From positions 124,001 to 188,000 of the forward strand of contig CAWEYT010000015.1 of NCBI GenBank assembly GCA_963813375.1: DNA of 64,000 bases, given 5' to 3'. Source of the DNA: DASTFY01 sp963813375 (GTDB lineage: Bacteria > Actinomycetota > Acidimicrobiia > Acidimicrobiales > Ilumatobacteraceae). How positions within the stretch are numbered: the stretch's first letter is position 1; the number at the start of each line of letters is the position of its first letter. Below, one piece after another: positions 53,537 to 63,043 of the stretch. A model generated the notes under the pieces. That model was not told where the DNA came from, did no database searches, and saw only the letters and a list, made by a program, of their open reading frames with translations. Position numbers and translations under genes: made by a program.

Positions 53537-54849
53537 ATGACCACGAGCCGCATTCGCGAGCTGGCGGAGCAGCACTGGAACGGCCAGGGCGACCTGGTTC
53601 ACGCGCACCACCCGGTCATGCCCGTCGAGGGTCGAGTCGCCGAGGAGCTGCTCGACGGGGTTCTGTACGTGAAGAGCGTGGCGTCGATCACGGCCCTCGA
53701 CAGCGGCGACGGGCTCGTCATGCTCGACACCGGTGGGCCCTTCGACGCCCAGCACGTCTTCGATGTGGTGCGGGCGTGGCGGCCCGGTGACGGAGGGCGG
53801 GGCCGGTTGGCCGGGGCGGTGTTCTCTCACCACCACATCGACCACGTCTTCGGGACGCGGTTGTTCGAGGCCGAGTCGGAGGCCGAGGGCTGGGACCCTC
53901 CGGCGGTGCACGGCCACGAGGCCATGCCGGCCGACTTCCGCCGCTACGAGCGCACGCGGGGCTGGAACACCGCCATCAACCAGCGCCAGTTCGGCCTGCC
54001 AGTGGCCGGTTGGGAGTTCCCCGGCGAGTTCCGTGATCCGACGGTGACCTACCGGGACCAGCTGACGTTCTCGTGCGGTGAGCTGACCTTCGAGCTGCAC
54101 CACGGGATGGGCGAGACGGACGACGCCACGTGGACGTGGGTGCCGGAGCGCCGGATCCTGCACCCCGGCGACCTGTTCATCTGGGCGGTGCCCAACGCCG
54201 GCAACCCGCAGAAGGTCCAGCGCTACGCCGGGGAGTGGGCGGGGGCGCTGCGCGACGATGGCCGGGCTCGGCGCCGAGATCATGTTGCCCGGGCACGGGC
54301 TGCCCGTGTTCGGCGCCGAACGGATCCGCCAGGCGCTGCTCGACACGGCCGAGGTGCTCGACTCGATCGAGCTGCAGACGCTGGCGCTCATGAACACCGG
54401 GTGCACCCTGGACCGCGCGCTCCACGAGGTCGAGCTGCCGGCGCACCTGCTCGACCGGCCCTACCTCCGGCCGGTCTACGACCACCCGCAGTTCCTCGTC
54501 CGCAACGTGTGGCGGCGCTTCGGGGGCTGGTACGACGGGCAGCCGGACAACCTGCTCCCGGCACCCCGCCGCCAGCAGGCCGAGGAGTGGGTGGCCCTGG
54601 CGGGCGGGACGCGGCGCCGTGCTCGACCGGGCTCGCGCGCTGGCCGAGGCCGGTGACCTCCGCATGGCCTGCCATCTGGTGGAGCACGCGGTCCTGGCCG
54701 AACCCGAATCGGCGGACGTACACGGCGCCCGCGCCGAGATCTACACCGCGTGGGCGGAGCAGCAGGAGTCGTCGATGGCCCGCAACATCCTGCGCCACGC
54801 CGCCTCCTCGTCGGAGCAGGGCCGTCTGGATCTCGCCGGCGGCCGCTGA
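53537..54849 (+). CDS. MBL-fold hydrolase, alkyl-sulfatase-like (frameshifts near 54255 and 54610)
   Basis: A metallo-beta-lactamase-fold enzyme of about 437 aa. Zinc ligands: VFSHHHIDHVFGTRLFE (HxHxDH), HHGMGETDDATWTWVPERRI and LHPGDLF (Asp). After the first shift: LGAEIMLPGHGLPVFGAERI (last His). An alkyl-sulfatase dimerisation-type region follows, with NVWRRFGGWYDGQPDNLLPA, and the C-terminal helical end AGDLRMACHLVEHAVLAEPE is in a third frame. ATG 53537 has GGGGAGGACC upstream. It lies 18 bp after the carboxylase, so an operon is likely. Sulfate-ester or lactone hydrolysis is inferred from family. Confidence 0.85.
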
Positions 54850-55009
54850 ACTCGGCCGGCGCGGAGCCGAATCGCTACCGCGGCGCCGCTCCCCGGCGAG
54901 CTGAACTCACCGATGCGGCCCGGGCTCGCGGTCACATCTGGGGATGGTGACCGTGAACGTCGCGTGACCGTGCCCCGGGGTCGGCGGCCGCTGACTCGCC
55001 GGCGCGGTG

Positions 55010-55948
55010 TCAGGCTGTGTCGAGCACCAGCTTCCCGGTGACCTCCCGGTCCAGGATGCGCCGGTGGCACCGGCCGGCGTCCGCCAGGGGAACGACCTCG
55101 ACGGGCACGGTGAGCGAGCCGTCGGCCACCATCGCCACCAGGCGGCCGAGGATCGACCGCCGCTTCTCGTCGGCCATCACCAGGCCGCCGTACCCGAGGA
55201 TCGAGCCATTCTTCCGGTAGAGGACGCGGAGGTTGAGCGTCGCCATCTGGTCGGCCGAGGTCCCGTAGACGACGATCCGGCCGTGCGTGGCCAGCACCTC
55301 GACGGCCGCGGCGGTGAACGCGCCGCCCACGCCGTCCATGATCACCGTCGGTCGGAGCTCGGCGACCGCGGCCGCGAGCTCACCGGCGTCAGCGACCACG
55401 ACGACGTGATCGGCTCCGGCGGCCTCGATCACGGGCACCTTCTCGGCCTGCGTGGTCTGGCCCCAGATCGTGGCCGCCGTGCCCCGCGCCAGGGGAACGG
55501 CGAGCGAGCCCACGCCGCCGCTGGCCCCGAGGACCAGCACGCGGTCGTCGGCCGTGAGCTGGGCCCGGTCGTACAGCGACGCCCATGCCGTCACTCCGGC
55601 CACGCCGAGGCCCGCGAGCTGGGCGAGGTCGACGCCCTCGGGCACCTCGGTCACCGCGGCGCGCGGCACCGCGGTCTGCTCGCAGTAGAGGCCAGGCCGG
55701 AGCACGCCGATCCCGACGCCGTTCACCATCACCGGATGTCCGTCCGCGTAGCCGGTGCCCTCGGTGCCCGGGATCCACGGTAGGTGGTCTGCCGCGGCGC
55801 CGGTCGACCCCTGCGTGACCCAGACGTCGAGCGGGTTGACCGAGGCGTAGGCCATGTCGACCAGGACCTCGTCCTCGGCCGGCGTGGGATCGGGGACGGT
55901 GTCGAGCTGGAGGCTGCCCCCGAGCTCGTGCAAGCGGGCGGCGCGCAT
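55010..55948 (-). CDS. NADPH:quinone reductase-like MDR oxidoreductase (no zinc site)
   Basis: A 312-aa quinone-reductase-type medium-chain dehydrogenase: VLVDMAYASVNPLDVWVTQG, LPWIPGTEGTGYADG, VGVAGVTAW-like LGVAGVTAWASLYDRA, cofactor loop VLVLGASGGVGSLAVPLARG, and IMDGVGGAFTAAAVEVLATH. The Cys zinc ligands of true ADHs are absent. ATG 55948 follows TAAGGT-N7 on the minus strand. It is divergent from a GNAT gene with only 37 bp between the start codons. Confidence 0.9.
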   Translation of the reverse strand: MRAARLHELGGSLQLDTVPDPTPAEDEVLVDMAYASVNPLDVWVTQGSTGAAADHLPWIPGTEGTGYADGHPVMVNGVGIGVLRPGLYCEQTAVPRAAVTEVPEGVDLAQLAGLGVAGVTAWASLYDRAQLTADDRVLVLGASGGVGSLAVPLARGTAATIWGQTTQAEKVPVIEAAGADHVVVVADAGELAAAVAELRPTVIMDGVGGAFTAAAVEVLATHGRIVVYGTSADQMATLNLRVLYRKNGSILGYGGLVMADEKRRSILGRLVAMVADGSLTVPVEVVPLADAGRCHRRILDREVTGKLVLDTA

Positions 55949-55955
55949 CGCGGGC

Positions 55956-55978
55956 ACCTTAGGGCGGGGTCCTACGGT
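55956..55978. promoter_or_regulatory. Back-to-back divergent -10 boxes
   Basis: Minus-strand TAAGGT (55956-55961) lies 7 nt from ATG 55948; plus-strand TACGGT (55973-55978) lies 7 nt from ATG 55986. The boxes are 11 bp apart, so each promoter's -35 and spacer must lie within the opposing gene start. Confidence 0.5.
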
Positions 55979-55985
55979 GGAGGCC

Positions 55986-56778
55986 ATGGAGCACCTCACG
56001 AACGGATGGGAGCCGGACCTCGACGAGGGCGACAGCCTCTTGCGCCGGTTCGTGCTGGCCAGCGGCGAGCGCAGCATGGATCTGGCCACGCGGGCAGGAG
56101 GCCGCACGAGGGCCATGCCCGCGGTGACCATGGCCGACGCGGCCTCGCCGGTGATGTTCGACAACATCGCCGTGCTCCTGCAACCGCCGACCTACATCAA
56201 CCTGGACGCCACGGTCGAGGCCGTGCTGGCCTTCTATCCCCCCGACCGGCACTTCGTGCTGTTCTCCGCGTGGCCGACTCCGGACCTCGCCGCGCTTCGG
56301 CCTCGTCCTCATGGGGCACCCGCCGCTCATGTACCGCCCGGCGGGCGGTGAGGCTCCGCCGGTCCCTCCCGATCTGGAGGTCCGGTTGATCAGCGACGGC
56401 GCGGGACTGAAGGACTTCGTCGACACCCTCATCGAGGGCTACCCGATGCCGGGCGCCGAAGGAACGTCCATCGCCGACCCTGCGGTTCTCGATGGTCCCT
56501 TCCGGCTGTTCGTCGGATACGTCGACGGGGCGCCAGTGGCCACGGCCGGCGCCCGCCTCGGTCACGGCTTGAACGATGTCGAGTGGGTCTCGACACGGCC
56601 CGAGGTGCGTGGCCGCGGGTACGGGGCGGCACTCACCTGGGCGGCCACGCTCGTCGAGCCCGACCTGCCGGCTGCCCTGGTGGCGAGCGATGACGGCCAG
56701 CCCGTGTACGAGAAGATGGGGTACCTCCGCATCATGCGGCTCACGGTGTGGCACCGGCCCCCTGCCGGTCGCGGCTGA
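55986..56778 (+). CDS. GNAT family N-acetyltransferase (frameshift near 56295)
   Basis: A protein of about 264 aa with an N-terminal unassigned half (LDEGDSLLRRFVLASGERSM, MFDNIAVLLQPPTYINLDAT) and a C-terminal GNAT domain in a second frame: PDLEVRLISDGAGLKDFVDT, EWVSTRPEVRGRGYGAALTW (acetyl-CoA loop RGRGYG) and DDGQPVYEKMGYLRIMRLTV. The break falls between WPTPDLAA and LMGHPPLMYRPAGG. Leaderless-type promoter. Substrate unknown. Confidence 0.83.
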
Positions 56779-56794
56779 GACTGTCGGTCGGGCC

Positions 56795-58016
56795 ATGCGC
56801 TGGCTGACGGGTGGCCACGTGCTCGAGCCCGAGGGCTCGCGCTTCGTGCGGGCGGACATCGGGGTCGAGGGGGATCGGATCGCGCGCATCGTGCCCTCCG
56901 CCTCGCCGGCGCCCGGCGACGAGATGGTCGAGCTCGATGGCCGGTGGGTCCTGCCCGGCCTCATCGACTGCCACGTGCACCTGACGCAACCCACCGACGC
57001 CGGCGACCCGGCCGCCGCGGCGGCTCGCTCGGACGCGGCCGTGGCACTGTTCACCGCCGCCGCGGCCACGCGGACGCTCGATGCGGGTATCACGACCGTG
57101 CGGGACGTCGGCGGTTGGAACTATGTCGAGATGGCCGTGCGGGAGGCCATCGAGAACGGTCTGGTGGCCGGCCCGCGCCTGTTCCTGGCCGGCCGGCTGC
57201 TCTCGATCACCACCGCGACCGTGGCGTACTACCCGGGCATGTACGAGGTGGCGGACGGCCCCGATGCCGTGCGGGAGGCCGTCCGCCGGCAGCTGGCCCA
57301 CGGTGCCGACGTCATCAAGGTCATGGCCACGGGGGCGATGCTGTCGTCGGAGCGGGAAGACGCGCGGGCCATCCAGTACACGCTCGACGAGCTGCGCGCC
57401 GCGGTCGAGATCGCGCACGACAACTTCACGCCGGTGGCTGCGCACGCCCATGCGCTGCGCGGGATCGAGCACGCGGTCGAAGCCGGGGTGGACAGCATCG
57501 AGCACTGCACGTTCGCCGACGACGCCGTGTTGGCTCGGCTCGCATCAGCCGGGACGTTCGTCGTCCCGACCGTCTGCGCCGGGGAGCTGCTGGTGCGCGA
57601 CCAGCCCGTGCTCGACGCCATGCCGGCCCACCTGCGCCAGCGGATGGTCGAGTTCAACGAGCTCCACGTCGACACCATCCGGCGCGCTCGACGAGCTCGG
57701 GGTGCGCATCGCCATGGGCACGGACGCCGGCACGCCGGGGAACCACCACGGCCTGAACGCCCACGAGTGCGTCTTCATGGTGACGGAGTGCGGGCTGTCG
57801 CCGGCCGAGAGCATCCGGGCAGCCACGGTGCACGCGGCCACGCTCCTGCGCCGGCCCCAGGAGCTCGGCCGGCTCGACGTCGGGGCCTACGCGGACGTCA
57901 TCGCCTGTCAGGGTGACCCGTACGAGGACATCATCGAGCTGACCCGGGTGTCGTTCGTGATGAAGGGCGGTCATGTCCACCGGTACGACACCACCGACAC
58001 GGCACCGGAGGCCTGA
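56795..58016 (+). CDS. Amidohydrolase family metal-dependent hydrolase (frameshift near 57687)
   Basis: A TIM-barrel amidohydrolase of about 407 aa, imidazolonepropionase/prolidase-like subgroup. GRWVLPGLIDCHVHLTQPTD has the HxH metal pair; ADVIKVMATGAMLSSERE has the bridging Lys; the later His residues are in VAAHAHALRGIEHAVEAGVD and SIEHCTFADD; the final Asp is in VRIAMGTDAGTPGNHHG, after the frame break. The C-terminal composite-barrel strand is GRLDVGAYADVIACQGDPYE. ATG 56795 starts 17 bp after the GNAT stop. It would hydrolyse cyclic amides, dipeptides or related compounds. Confidence 0.88.
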
Positions 58017-58044
58017 CCGGGCCGTGGCGGCGTAGCGTCCCGCC

Positions 58045-58932
58045 GTGGCCAAGGACGACACCGACCGCGCGACCGAAGTCGACGAGCTCTTCGCCGTCCG
58101 GCCGGAGGAGTTCGTCGCCACCCGCAACGCGCTGGTCAAGCGGTTGAAGGCGGCGGGCGAACGCGAGCGTGCCGCCGAGGTCGCCACGTGGCGCCGTCCC
58201 ACGCCGATCGACTGGGCGCTCAACCAGGTCGCCCGCGACGACGCCGACGCCATCGACCGGTTCACCGACGCCGCCGGGGCGGCCCAGGACGCCCAAGCGG
58301 CCGCGCTCTCCGGACGCCGCGAAGACCTGCGCGCCGCCGTGGCCGCTGTGCGGGAGTCATCGGCCACGGTCGCCGCGTTGGCCGCCGCAACCCTCGCCGG
58401 GCAGGGCCGGCCGACGGCCTCGGCAAGGGCCGCCGTCAGCACGCGGCTGGCCGAGATCGCCGCCGAGCCATCCCTCGCCGAGCAACTGGCCCACGGCCGG
58501 CTCGGTGCGGGAGCGGTGGAGGCCGAAGGCGCGTTCGGGCTCGGTGCGGCCGAGGATGGGTCGGCGCCTGCACCCCGGGCGTCGCCGCGTCGCACGCAGG
58601 CGCAGCCCGGCCGAGAAGCGCGCCGGAGAGGGGCTCGGCAGGCCGATGGCCCGGACTCCGCCGAGGCCCGGAAGCAGGCCGCGGCAGAGGCGAAGCGTGA
58701 ACGCGAGCGGGCCCGCGCCGTCGAGAAGGCCGAGCGCGCGGACGCCGCTGCGCAACGCGCGCTGACGGCCGCCGTCGAAGCGCTGGAGCAGGCGGAGGCC
58801 GAGTGCGCCGCGGCCCGGGCGCAGCTCGATCGGGCGGAACGAGCGCGGGACAAGGCCGCCGCGGAGCACGCGCGTCGTCGCGACGCGGCGGACGCCGCCG
58901 CCGAGGCGTTGGAGCAAGCCCGCCAGCGCTGA
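58045..58932 (+). CDS. Ala/Arg/Glu-rich coiled-coil protein of unknown function
   Basis: A 295-aa protein. The first 130 residues are folded-looking helices (VDELFAVRPEEFVATRNALV, WRRPTPIDWALNQVARDDAD); then a Pro/Arg-rich linker (ASPRRTQAQPGREARRRGAR) and a long C-terminal coiled coil (ARKQAAAEAKRERERARAVE to ADAAAEALEQARQR). The N-terminal pattern is shared by uncharacterised actinobacterial proteins. GTG 58045 follows TAGCGT-N6 (58033-58038). Possibly nucleoid- or cell-division-associated, but nothing shows this directly. Confidence 0.7.
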   Translation: MAKDDTDRATEVDELFAVRPEEFVATRNALVKRLKAAGERERAAEVATWRRPTPIDWALNQVARDDADAIDRFTDAAGAAQDAQAAALSGRREDLRAAVAAVRESSATVAALAAATLAGQGRPTASARAAVSTRLAEIAAEPSLAEQLAHGRLGAGAVEAEGAFGLGAAEDGSAPAPRASPRRTQAQPGREARRRGARQADGPDSAEARKQAAAEAKRERERARAVEKAERADAAAQRALTAAVEALEQAEAECAAARAQLDRAERARDKAAAEHARRRDAADAAAEALEQARQR

Positions 58933-58958
58933 AAACCCGGCCCGCGGATCGGTTGGTG

Positions 58959-58975
58959 AACGCGCTCCGCGCGTT
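58959..58975 (+). terminator. Hairpin AACGCGC-TCC-GCGCGTT
   Basis: A 7-bp perfect stem 27 bp after the coiled-coil gene, followed by TTC. A weak candidate terminator. Confidence 0.35.
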
Positions 58976-59078
58976 TCGACGCTGATCACCGGTCATCCGC
59001 GCTCGTGCGGGTTTGGTCGACCGTCCGGGCGAGGTAGGGCTGTGCCCAGATGAACGGCGGATCGAAGGAGAACCCACG

Positions 59079-60661
59079 ATGAATGCCCCTGCCCGTACAG
59101 CCGCAGCCATGCTCACAGCGGGAGCGCTGGGCATCTGGGGGGTGGCATCCACCACAGCCGGTGCCGCGACCGGTGACGCCCTCGTGGCGCACGCCTTCAA
59201 CGAGGGCACCGGCACGACGGCGTCCGACGCATCGGGGAATGGCCGGACGAGCGTCCTCACCTCGGCGACGTGGACCGCGTCGGGCCAGAACGGCGCGGCG
59301 TTGACGTTCGACGGCACGAGCAGCCGCGTCGAGCACGACGGCGACCGTGCCGGTCGGCTCTGCCTTCTCGTTCACCGGTTGGCTCTTCAACCCGGCTGCG
59401 ACCGGCTACGAGACCATCGTGGCCCACGGCACGGGGAGGGACGTCTTCCTGCAGAACGGGCGGCTCTCGTTCTTCGACGGCACCAGGGACGTCGATCTCG
59501 GTGCCAACGTGCCCGCGGGAACCTGGGCACACGTCGCGGTGACGGGCGCCGGAGGGACGGTGCGCGCGTACGTGAACGGCGTGCAAGCCGCCGCAGTGTC
59601 GGCCAGCACGGCGAGCGGTGCGGCCGCTCCGCTGGTGATCGGTGCGTGGCCGACGGGCGGTGGCCATGCGGATCACTTCAGCGGACGCATCGACGAGGTG
59701 CGTTGGTACGGCCGGCAGCTGAGCCAGGCCGAGGTCCAGGCGGATCGTGCCACTCCCGTCTCAGGCGGTACGCCGCCGGCATCGACGACGACCACCACGA
59801 TCGCGCCGACGACGACGGCCGCTCCGACAACCACGGCACCGACCACGACGGTCGCGCCGACGACGACGGTCGCTCCGACGACGACCGCGCCCTCCTCGGG
59901 CGACGGCAGCTCGCTGCGCTTCTTCGGCAACGGCAATGACGGCATCGACCGGGTGCGCATCCCGCTCACGCCGAACCGCAGCGTCGACGTCGGCGGCGAC
60001 TTCACCATCGAGTGGTGGATGAAGGTGGCGGGTCCCTTGACCAACGACTCGTGTGGCACGGCCGAGGCCGGATGGATCTACGGCAACATCCTCATCGACC
60101 GCGACGTCTACGGCGGCGGGGACAACGGCGACTACGGCATCAGCCTCTTCGGCAACGGTGGTGGCCGGATCGCCTTCGGCGTGACCCGCGGCTCGAACGG
60201 CGTGACCCTCTGCAGCACGGTGGGCGTGGCGGACGGCGCGTGGCACCACGTCGCCGTCACTCGCTCGTCGACCAGCGGCACGCTGGCCATCTACATCGAC
60301 GGCCAGCCCTGGGGCACGTCGACCGGGCCCACCGGCGACGTCTCCTACCGTGACGGCCGCTCCGGCGCCGCCAACGATCCGTACCTGGTCATCGGGGCCG
60401 AGAAGCACGACGCAGGGTCGGAGTTCCCCAGCTATCCCGGCTGGATCGACGAGCTCCGCATCAGCCGAACCGTCCGCTACACCGCGGCGTTCCAGCCGTC
60501 ACAGTCCGCGCTCGCCGGCCGATGGCAACACGGTCGCCCTCTACCACGCGGACGAGGGATCAGGCACCGTGCTCGACGACGCCGCCGGTTCCAACAACGG
60601 CTCCCTGATCGTCGGTGGGTCCCCGACCGGGCCCGTCTGGTCCACCGACAGTCCGCTCTGA
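59079..60661 (+). CDS. Secreted protein with two LamG (concanavalin A-like) domains (frameshifts near 59340 and 60515)
   Basis: A good ribosome site (AAGGAG) precedes ATG 59079. Signal peptide: AAAMLTAGALGIWGVASTTA then GAAT. LamG domain 1 spans DALVAHAFNEGTGTTASDAS, AFSFTGWLFNPAATG, GTWAHVAVTGAGGTVRAYVN, RIDEVRWYGRQLSQAEVQ. A Thr/Pro/Ala linker (59783-59895) follows. LamG domain 2 has FTIEWWMKVAGPL, GAWHHVAVTRSSTSGTLAIY and WIDELRISRTVRYTAAFQPS, ending NTVALYHADEGSGTVLDDAA in a third frame. It probably binds glycans or surfaces outside the cell. About 526 aa. Confidence 0.85.
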
Positions 60662-60713
60662 CGTCACGGCTCGCCGGGCCGCGCACCGGCCGGTGGATCG
60701 ACCATGCTGACCG

Positions 60714-61208
60714 ATGGATGAGCACGAGGTCGATCTGGGACCGGCACGGCGGGCACGACCCGGCGATGCCGCGGAGCTGGTGCGGCTGAGGGCCCTCATG
60801 TTCGAGGCCATGGGCATCGACACGGCGGGCGAGACCTGGCGAGTGTCAGCCGAGCGCCATTTCGAGAGGGCCCTTGCCGAAGACGAGGTCGTCGCTGTCG
60901 TGGTCGACGCGCCGGACGGTGGCCTCGCGGCGACGGGGGTGATCGAGTTCCTGCAATGGATCCCGTCGACCAGCCAGCCCGTTCGGGCGAGCCGCCTACA
61001 TCTCCAACATGTCGACGGATGTTGCATGGCGGCGGCGAGGACTGGCGCCGCGCCGTCCTCGCGGAGCTGTTGGCCGAGGCGCGAACGGCGCGACATCGAG
61101 CGCATCGAGCTCCACGCCACCGCGGAAGGAGTTGGTCTCTACCGGTCGGTCGGCTTCGTGCCCCGCGAAGGGAACCCCGCCATGCGTCTCGCCGAGCCGC
61201 TCGGCTGA
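60714..61208 (+). CDS. GNAT family N-acetyltransferase (internal frame disturbance 60985-61085)
   Basis: A 165-aa acetyltransferase: GPARRARPGDAAELVRLRAL, LAEDEVVAVVVDAPDGGLAA and the C-terminal IERIELHATAEGVGLYRSVG, FVPREGNPAMRL. The middle 30 codons are unlike the family in the printed frame. The other frames restore AAYISNMSTDVAWRRRGLA and AVLAELLAEARTA, so two compensating indels are likely. The acetyl-CoA loop would be RRRGLA. Substrate unknown. Confidence 0.8.
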   Translation: MDEHEVDLGPARRARPGDAAELVRLRALMFEAMGIDTAGETWRVSAERHFERALAEDEVVAVVVDAPDGGLAATGVIEFLQWIPSTSQPVRASRLHLQHVDGCCMAAARTGAAPSSRSCWPRRERRDIERIELHATAEGVGLYRSVGFVPREGNPAMRLAEPLG

Positions 61209-61240
61209 GGTTCCTTCGGCGGCGGTGGCGATCGTGCCGC

Positions 61241-61654
61241 TCAGCCGTTCGGTCGGTCGACCAGATCGCTGAGCCGCTTCGGCGCCTGCACGCAGTAGCT
61301 CTCGGTGACGAGCTCGGCGATCTCCTCCCAGTCGAGGTCTCGGCTCAACTGCATGCCGACCTCATCGCCGCGCCACACGGGCGCGAAGAACGGCGGGCCG
61401 GTGCCGCGCAGCACATCGAGCTCGTCACCGGCGGACCGGAAGGTCAGGAGCGTCGCCGGCCCGTCCGTGCCCGCAGCCCGGGCGTAGGCCGGAGGCCAGC
61501 CGTGGTCGACGACGAGGACGTGGGCGAAGGTGCGCTTGCGGATCCTCCAACGCACGCCCACCCACGCCGGTTCCTCGTAGGTCTCGGGGAGGGCGAGGCA
61601 GACCGCGCGGAGCCCGTCCAGGATCTCTGTTGGGACGTCCGCAGTTCGAGCCAT
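61241..61654 (-). CDS. MmcQ/YjbR family protein
   Basis: A 137-aa DNA-binding-like alpha/beta protein: LDGLRAVCLALPETYEEPAW, VRWRIRKRTFAHVLVVDHGW, FAPVWRGDEVGMQLSRDLDW and EEIAELVTESYCVQAPKRL. ATG 61654 has GGGGAAGG upstream. In the printed sequence the frame is also open from the preceding ABM-like gene, which I treat as an artefact. Role unknown. Confidence 0.82.
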   Translation of the reverse strand: MARTADVPTEILDGLRAVCLALPETYEEPAWVGVRWRIRKRTFAHVLVVDHGWPPAYARAAGTDGPATLLTFRSAGDELDVLRGTGPPFFAPVWRGDEVGMQLSRDLDWEEIAELVTESYCVQAPKRLSDLVDRPNG

Positions 61655-61740
61655 GCGCCTTCCCCGTGCGACCCTACCGAGGTGTCCGCCCCGTGCCCGG
61701 AGCCCGCAGCCAGCCAGCCGAACGCCGGCCGGGCGCAGCG

Positions 61741-62038
61741 TCAGGTCTCCGCGGTCCTCGACGACATCGAGGTCGTAGAAGCCGGGTGCGCCGTCGGCCA
61801 GCGCCATCAGCTTCTGCGAGAACTCCTGCGTGACGGGATGGTTCGAGTTCTCCATCGCTTCGTCGTAGGAGTCGAAGAACACGATGTTGAGGTAGTGACC
61901 GTCGTCGTTCCGGTCGCGACACAGCACACGGCGCCGGGCTTTGCTGTCGTCACCGGCCGCGGCCTCCCACTCGTTGCCGAGACGCTGCATCTCGTCGAAC
62001 TTCGACGTGCGGAACTCGATGATCTGGACGAACGCCAC
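61741..62038 (-). CDS. ABM-like dimeric alpha/beta-barrel protein (stop apparently lost by frameshift)
   Basis: About 99 aa: FVQIIEFRTSKFDEMQRLGN, CRDRNDDGHYLNIVFFDSYD, EAMENSNHPVTQEFSQKLMA, then FYDLDVVED. As printed the frame reads on through about 29 unlikely residues into the YjbR gene; one base shift near 61745 gives AET-stop at 61741. GTG 62038 follows GGGAGGG. Possibly a stress-related monooxygenase-fold protein; activity unknown. Confidence 0.65.
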
Positions 62039-62134
62039 GAGGATCCCTCCCTTGGTCGGCCGATGGTCTCCGACACTACGCCGTGCGGTCGGAGTCGGAC
62101 GCCGCCGGGTCGTCGCCCCTAGGCCGACGCCCTG

Positions 62135-62812
62135 CTACGCCCGTTGCGCGGGGAGCTTCGGGATCAGCCAGTCGAGGAAGCTGTCCGGACTCCGGGTCTG
62201 GATGTACACGCGACCGGGACCGGTCAGGCGAACGACAAGGCCCTCGCCGCCGAGCACGGATGACTTCCAGCTACCGGCCTTCTGCACCTCGTAGGTGACG
62301 TCGGCCTCCCAGCCGACCATGTGACCGGTGTCGACGACGTAGGACTGGCCAGCCGCCAAGTCGATGCCTTGGATCGCGCCGTAGCTCGACACCACGAGAT
62401 CGCCGGAGCCGCTGCACTTCAGCATGAAGAGGCCCTCGCGGCTGAAGAACGTCTTGGCGCCGCCCCACTTGCTGTCGATGTCGATCGCGTCGGGTGATGC
62501 GAGGTACGAGCCGGACTGGAGGTACACGGTGTTGCCGGTCAGCGGCCAGGTCACGATGTCACCGGGAAGGGCCGGAGCCACGACGACATGCGCGTCGGGT
62601 CCGGTCGCCGTGAAGGTGTTCATGAAGAACGACTCGCCGCCCAAGACGGACCGCCGCAGGCCCTTGAGCACGCCACCCTTCGTGCTGGTCTCGATCCCGA
62701 CCGACGGCGTCATCGCCATCATCGCGCCCGCTTCCGCCTTCACCGACTCGCCCACGTCGATGTGGACGGTCGCCATCGCGAACGCTGGGCTGTAGCTGAT
62801 CTCGGTCCTCAT
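62135..62812 (-). CDS. AIM24 / TIGR00266 family protein
   Basis: A 225-aa beta-rich protein: MVIA-type core VKAEAGAMMAMTPSVGIETS, LRRSVLGGESFFMNTFTATG, GDLVVSSYGAIQGIDLAAGQ, GWKSSVLGGEGLVVRL-like SWKSSVLGGEGLVVRLTGPG and IQTRSPDSFLDWLIPKL. ATG 62812 has GGAGGAGACCG upstream. The family is widespread and of unknown biochemical role. Confidence 0.9.
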   Translation of the reverse strand: MRTEISYSPAFAMATVHIDVGESVKAEAGAMMAMTPSVGIETSTKGGVLKGLRRSVLGGESFFMNTFTATGPDAHVVVAPALPGDIVTWPLTGNTVYLQSGSYLASPDAIDIDSKWGGAKTFFSREGLFMLKCSGSGDLVVSSYGAIQGIDLAAGQSYVVDTGHMVGWEADVTYEVQKAGSWKSSVLGGEGLVVRLTGPGRVYIQTRSPDSFLDWLIPKLPAQRA

Positions 62813-63029
62813 CGGTCTCCTCCACCACCTTCTCGAAGTCTGCTCACGACAGCTTGGCCGGTCGGAGGGGCGGTGCAGGAGATCAGACGGCCGTTCCGCG
62901 CCCGAACGCGGTGCGTTAGCCGCGAAGCGGACCTAATCCCCCACGACGCTCGACGGTCACACCCCTCCGTTTGAACTGGCCTCCGATCGCGCGGTGTGCG
63001 CTCGGCGCGGTCGGCGGCGACGACCGCTG

Positions 63030-63035
63030 TACCGT
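63030..63035 (+). promoter_or_regulatory. -10 box (TACCGT), leaderless-type
   Basis: TACCGT, 8 nt, GTG 63044 of the TIR gene. It decides the start over upstream in-frame codons from 62996, which lie before or within the box. Confidence 0.5.
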
Positions 63036-63043
63036 CGCTCCTA

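Noticed and set aside
51419..54406. Very long minus-strand open frame (about 995 codons)
   Set aside because: It is antisense to the single-chain carboxylase and MBL genes, its product is low-complexity His/Arg/Gly/Asp-rich with no motifs, and such mirror frames are expected at this G+C.
59783..59895. Tandem repeat or CRISPR-like array
   Set aside because: The periodic ACGACG/CCGACC pattern encodes a Thr/Pro/Ala linker between two LamG domains; there are no spacers. No CRISPR array is visible anywhere.
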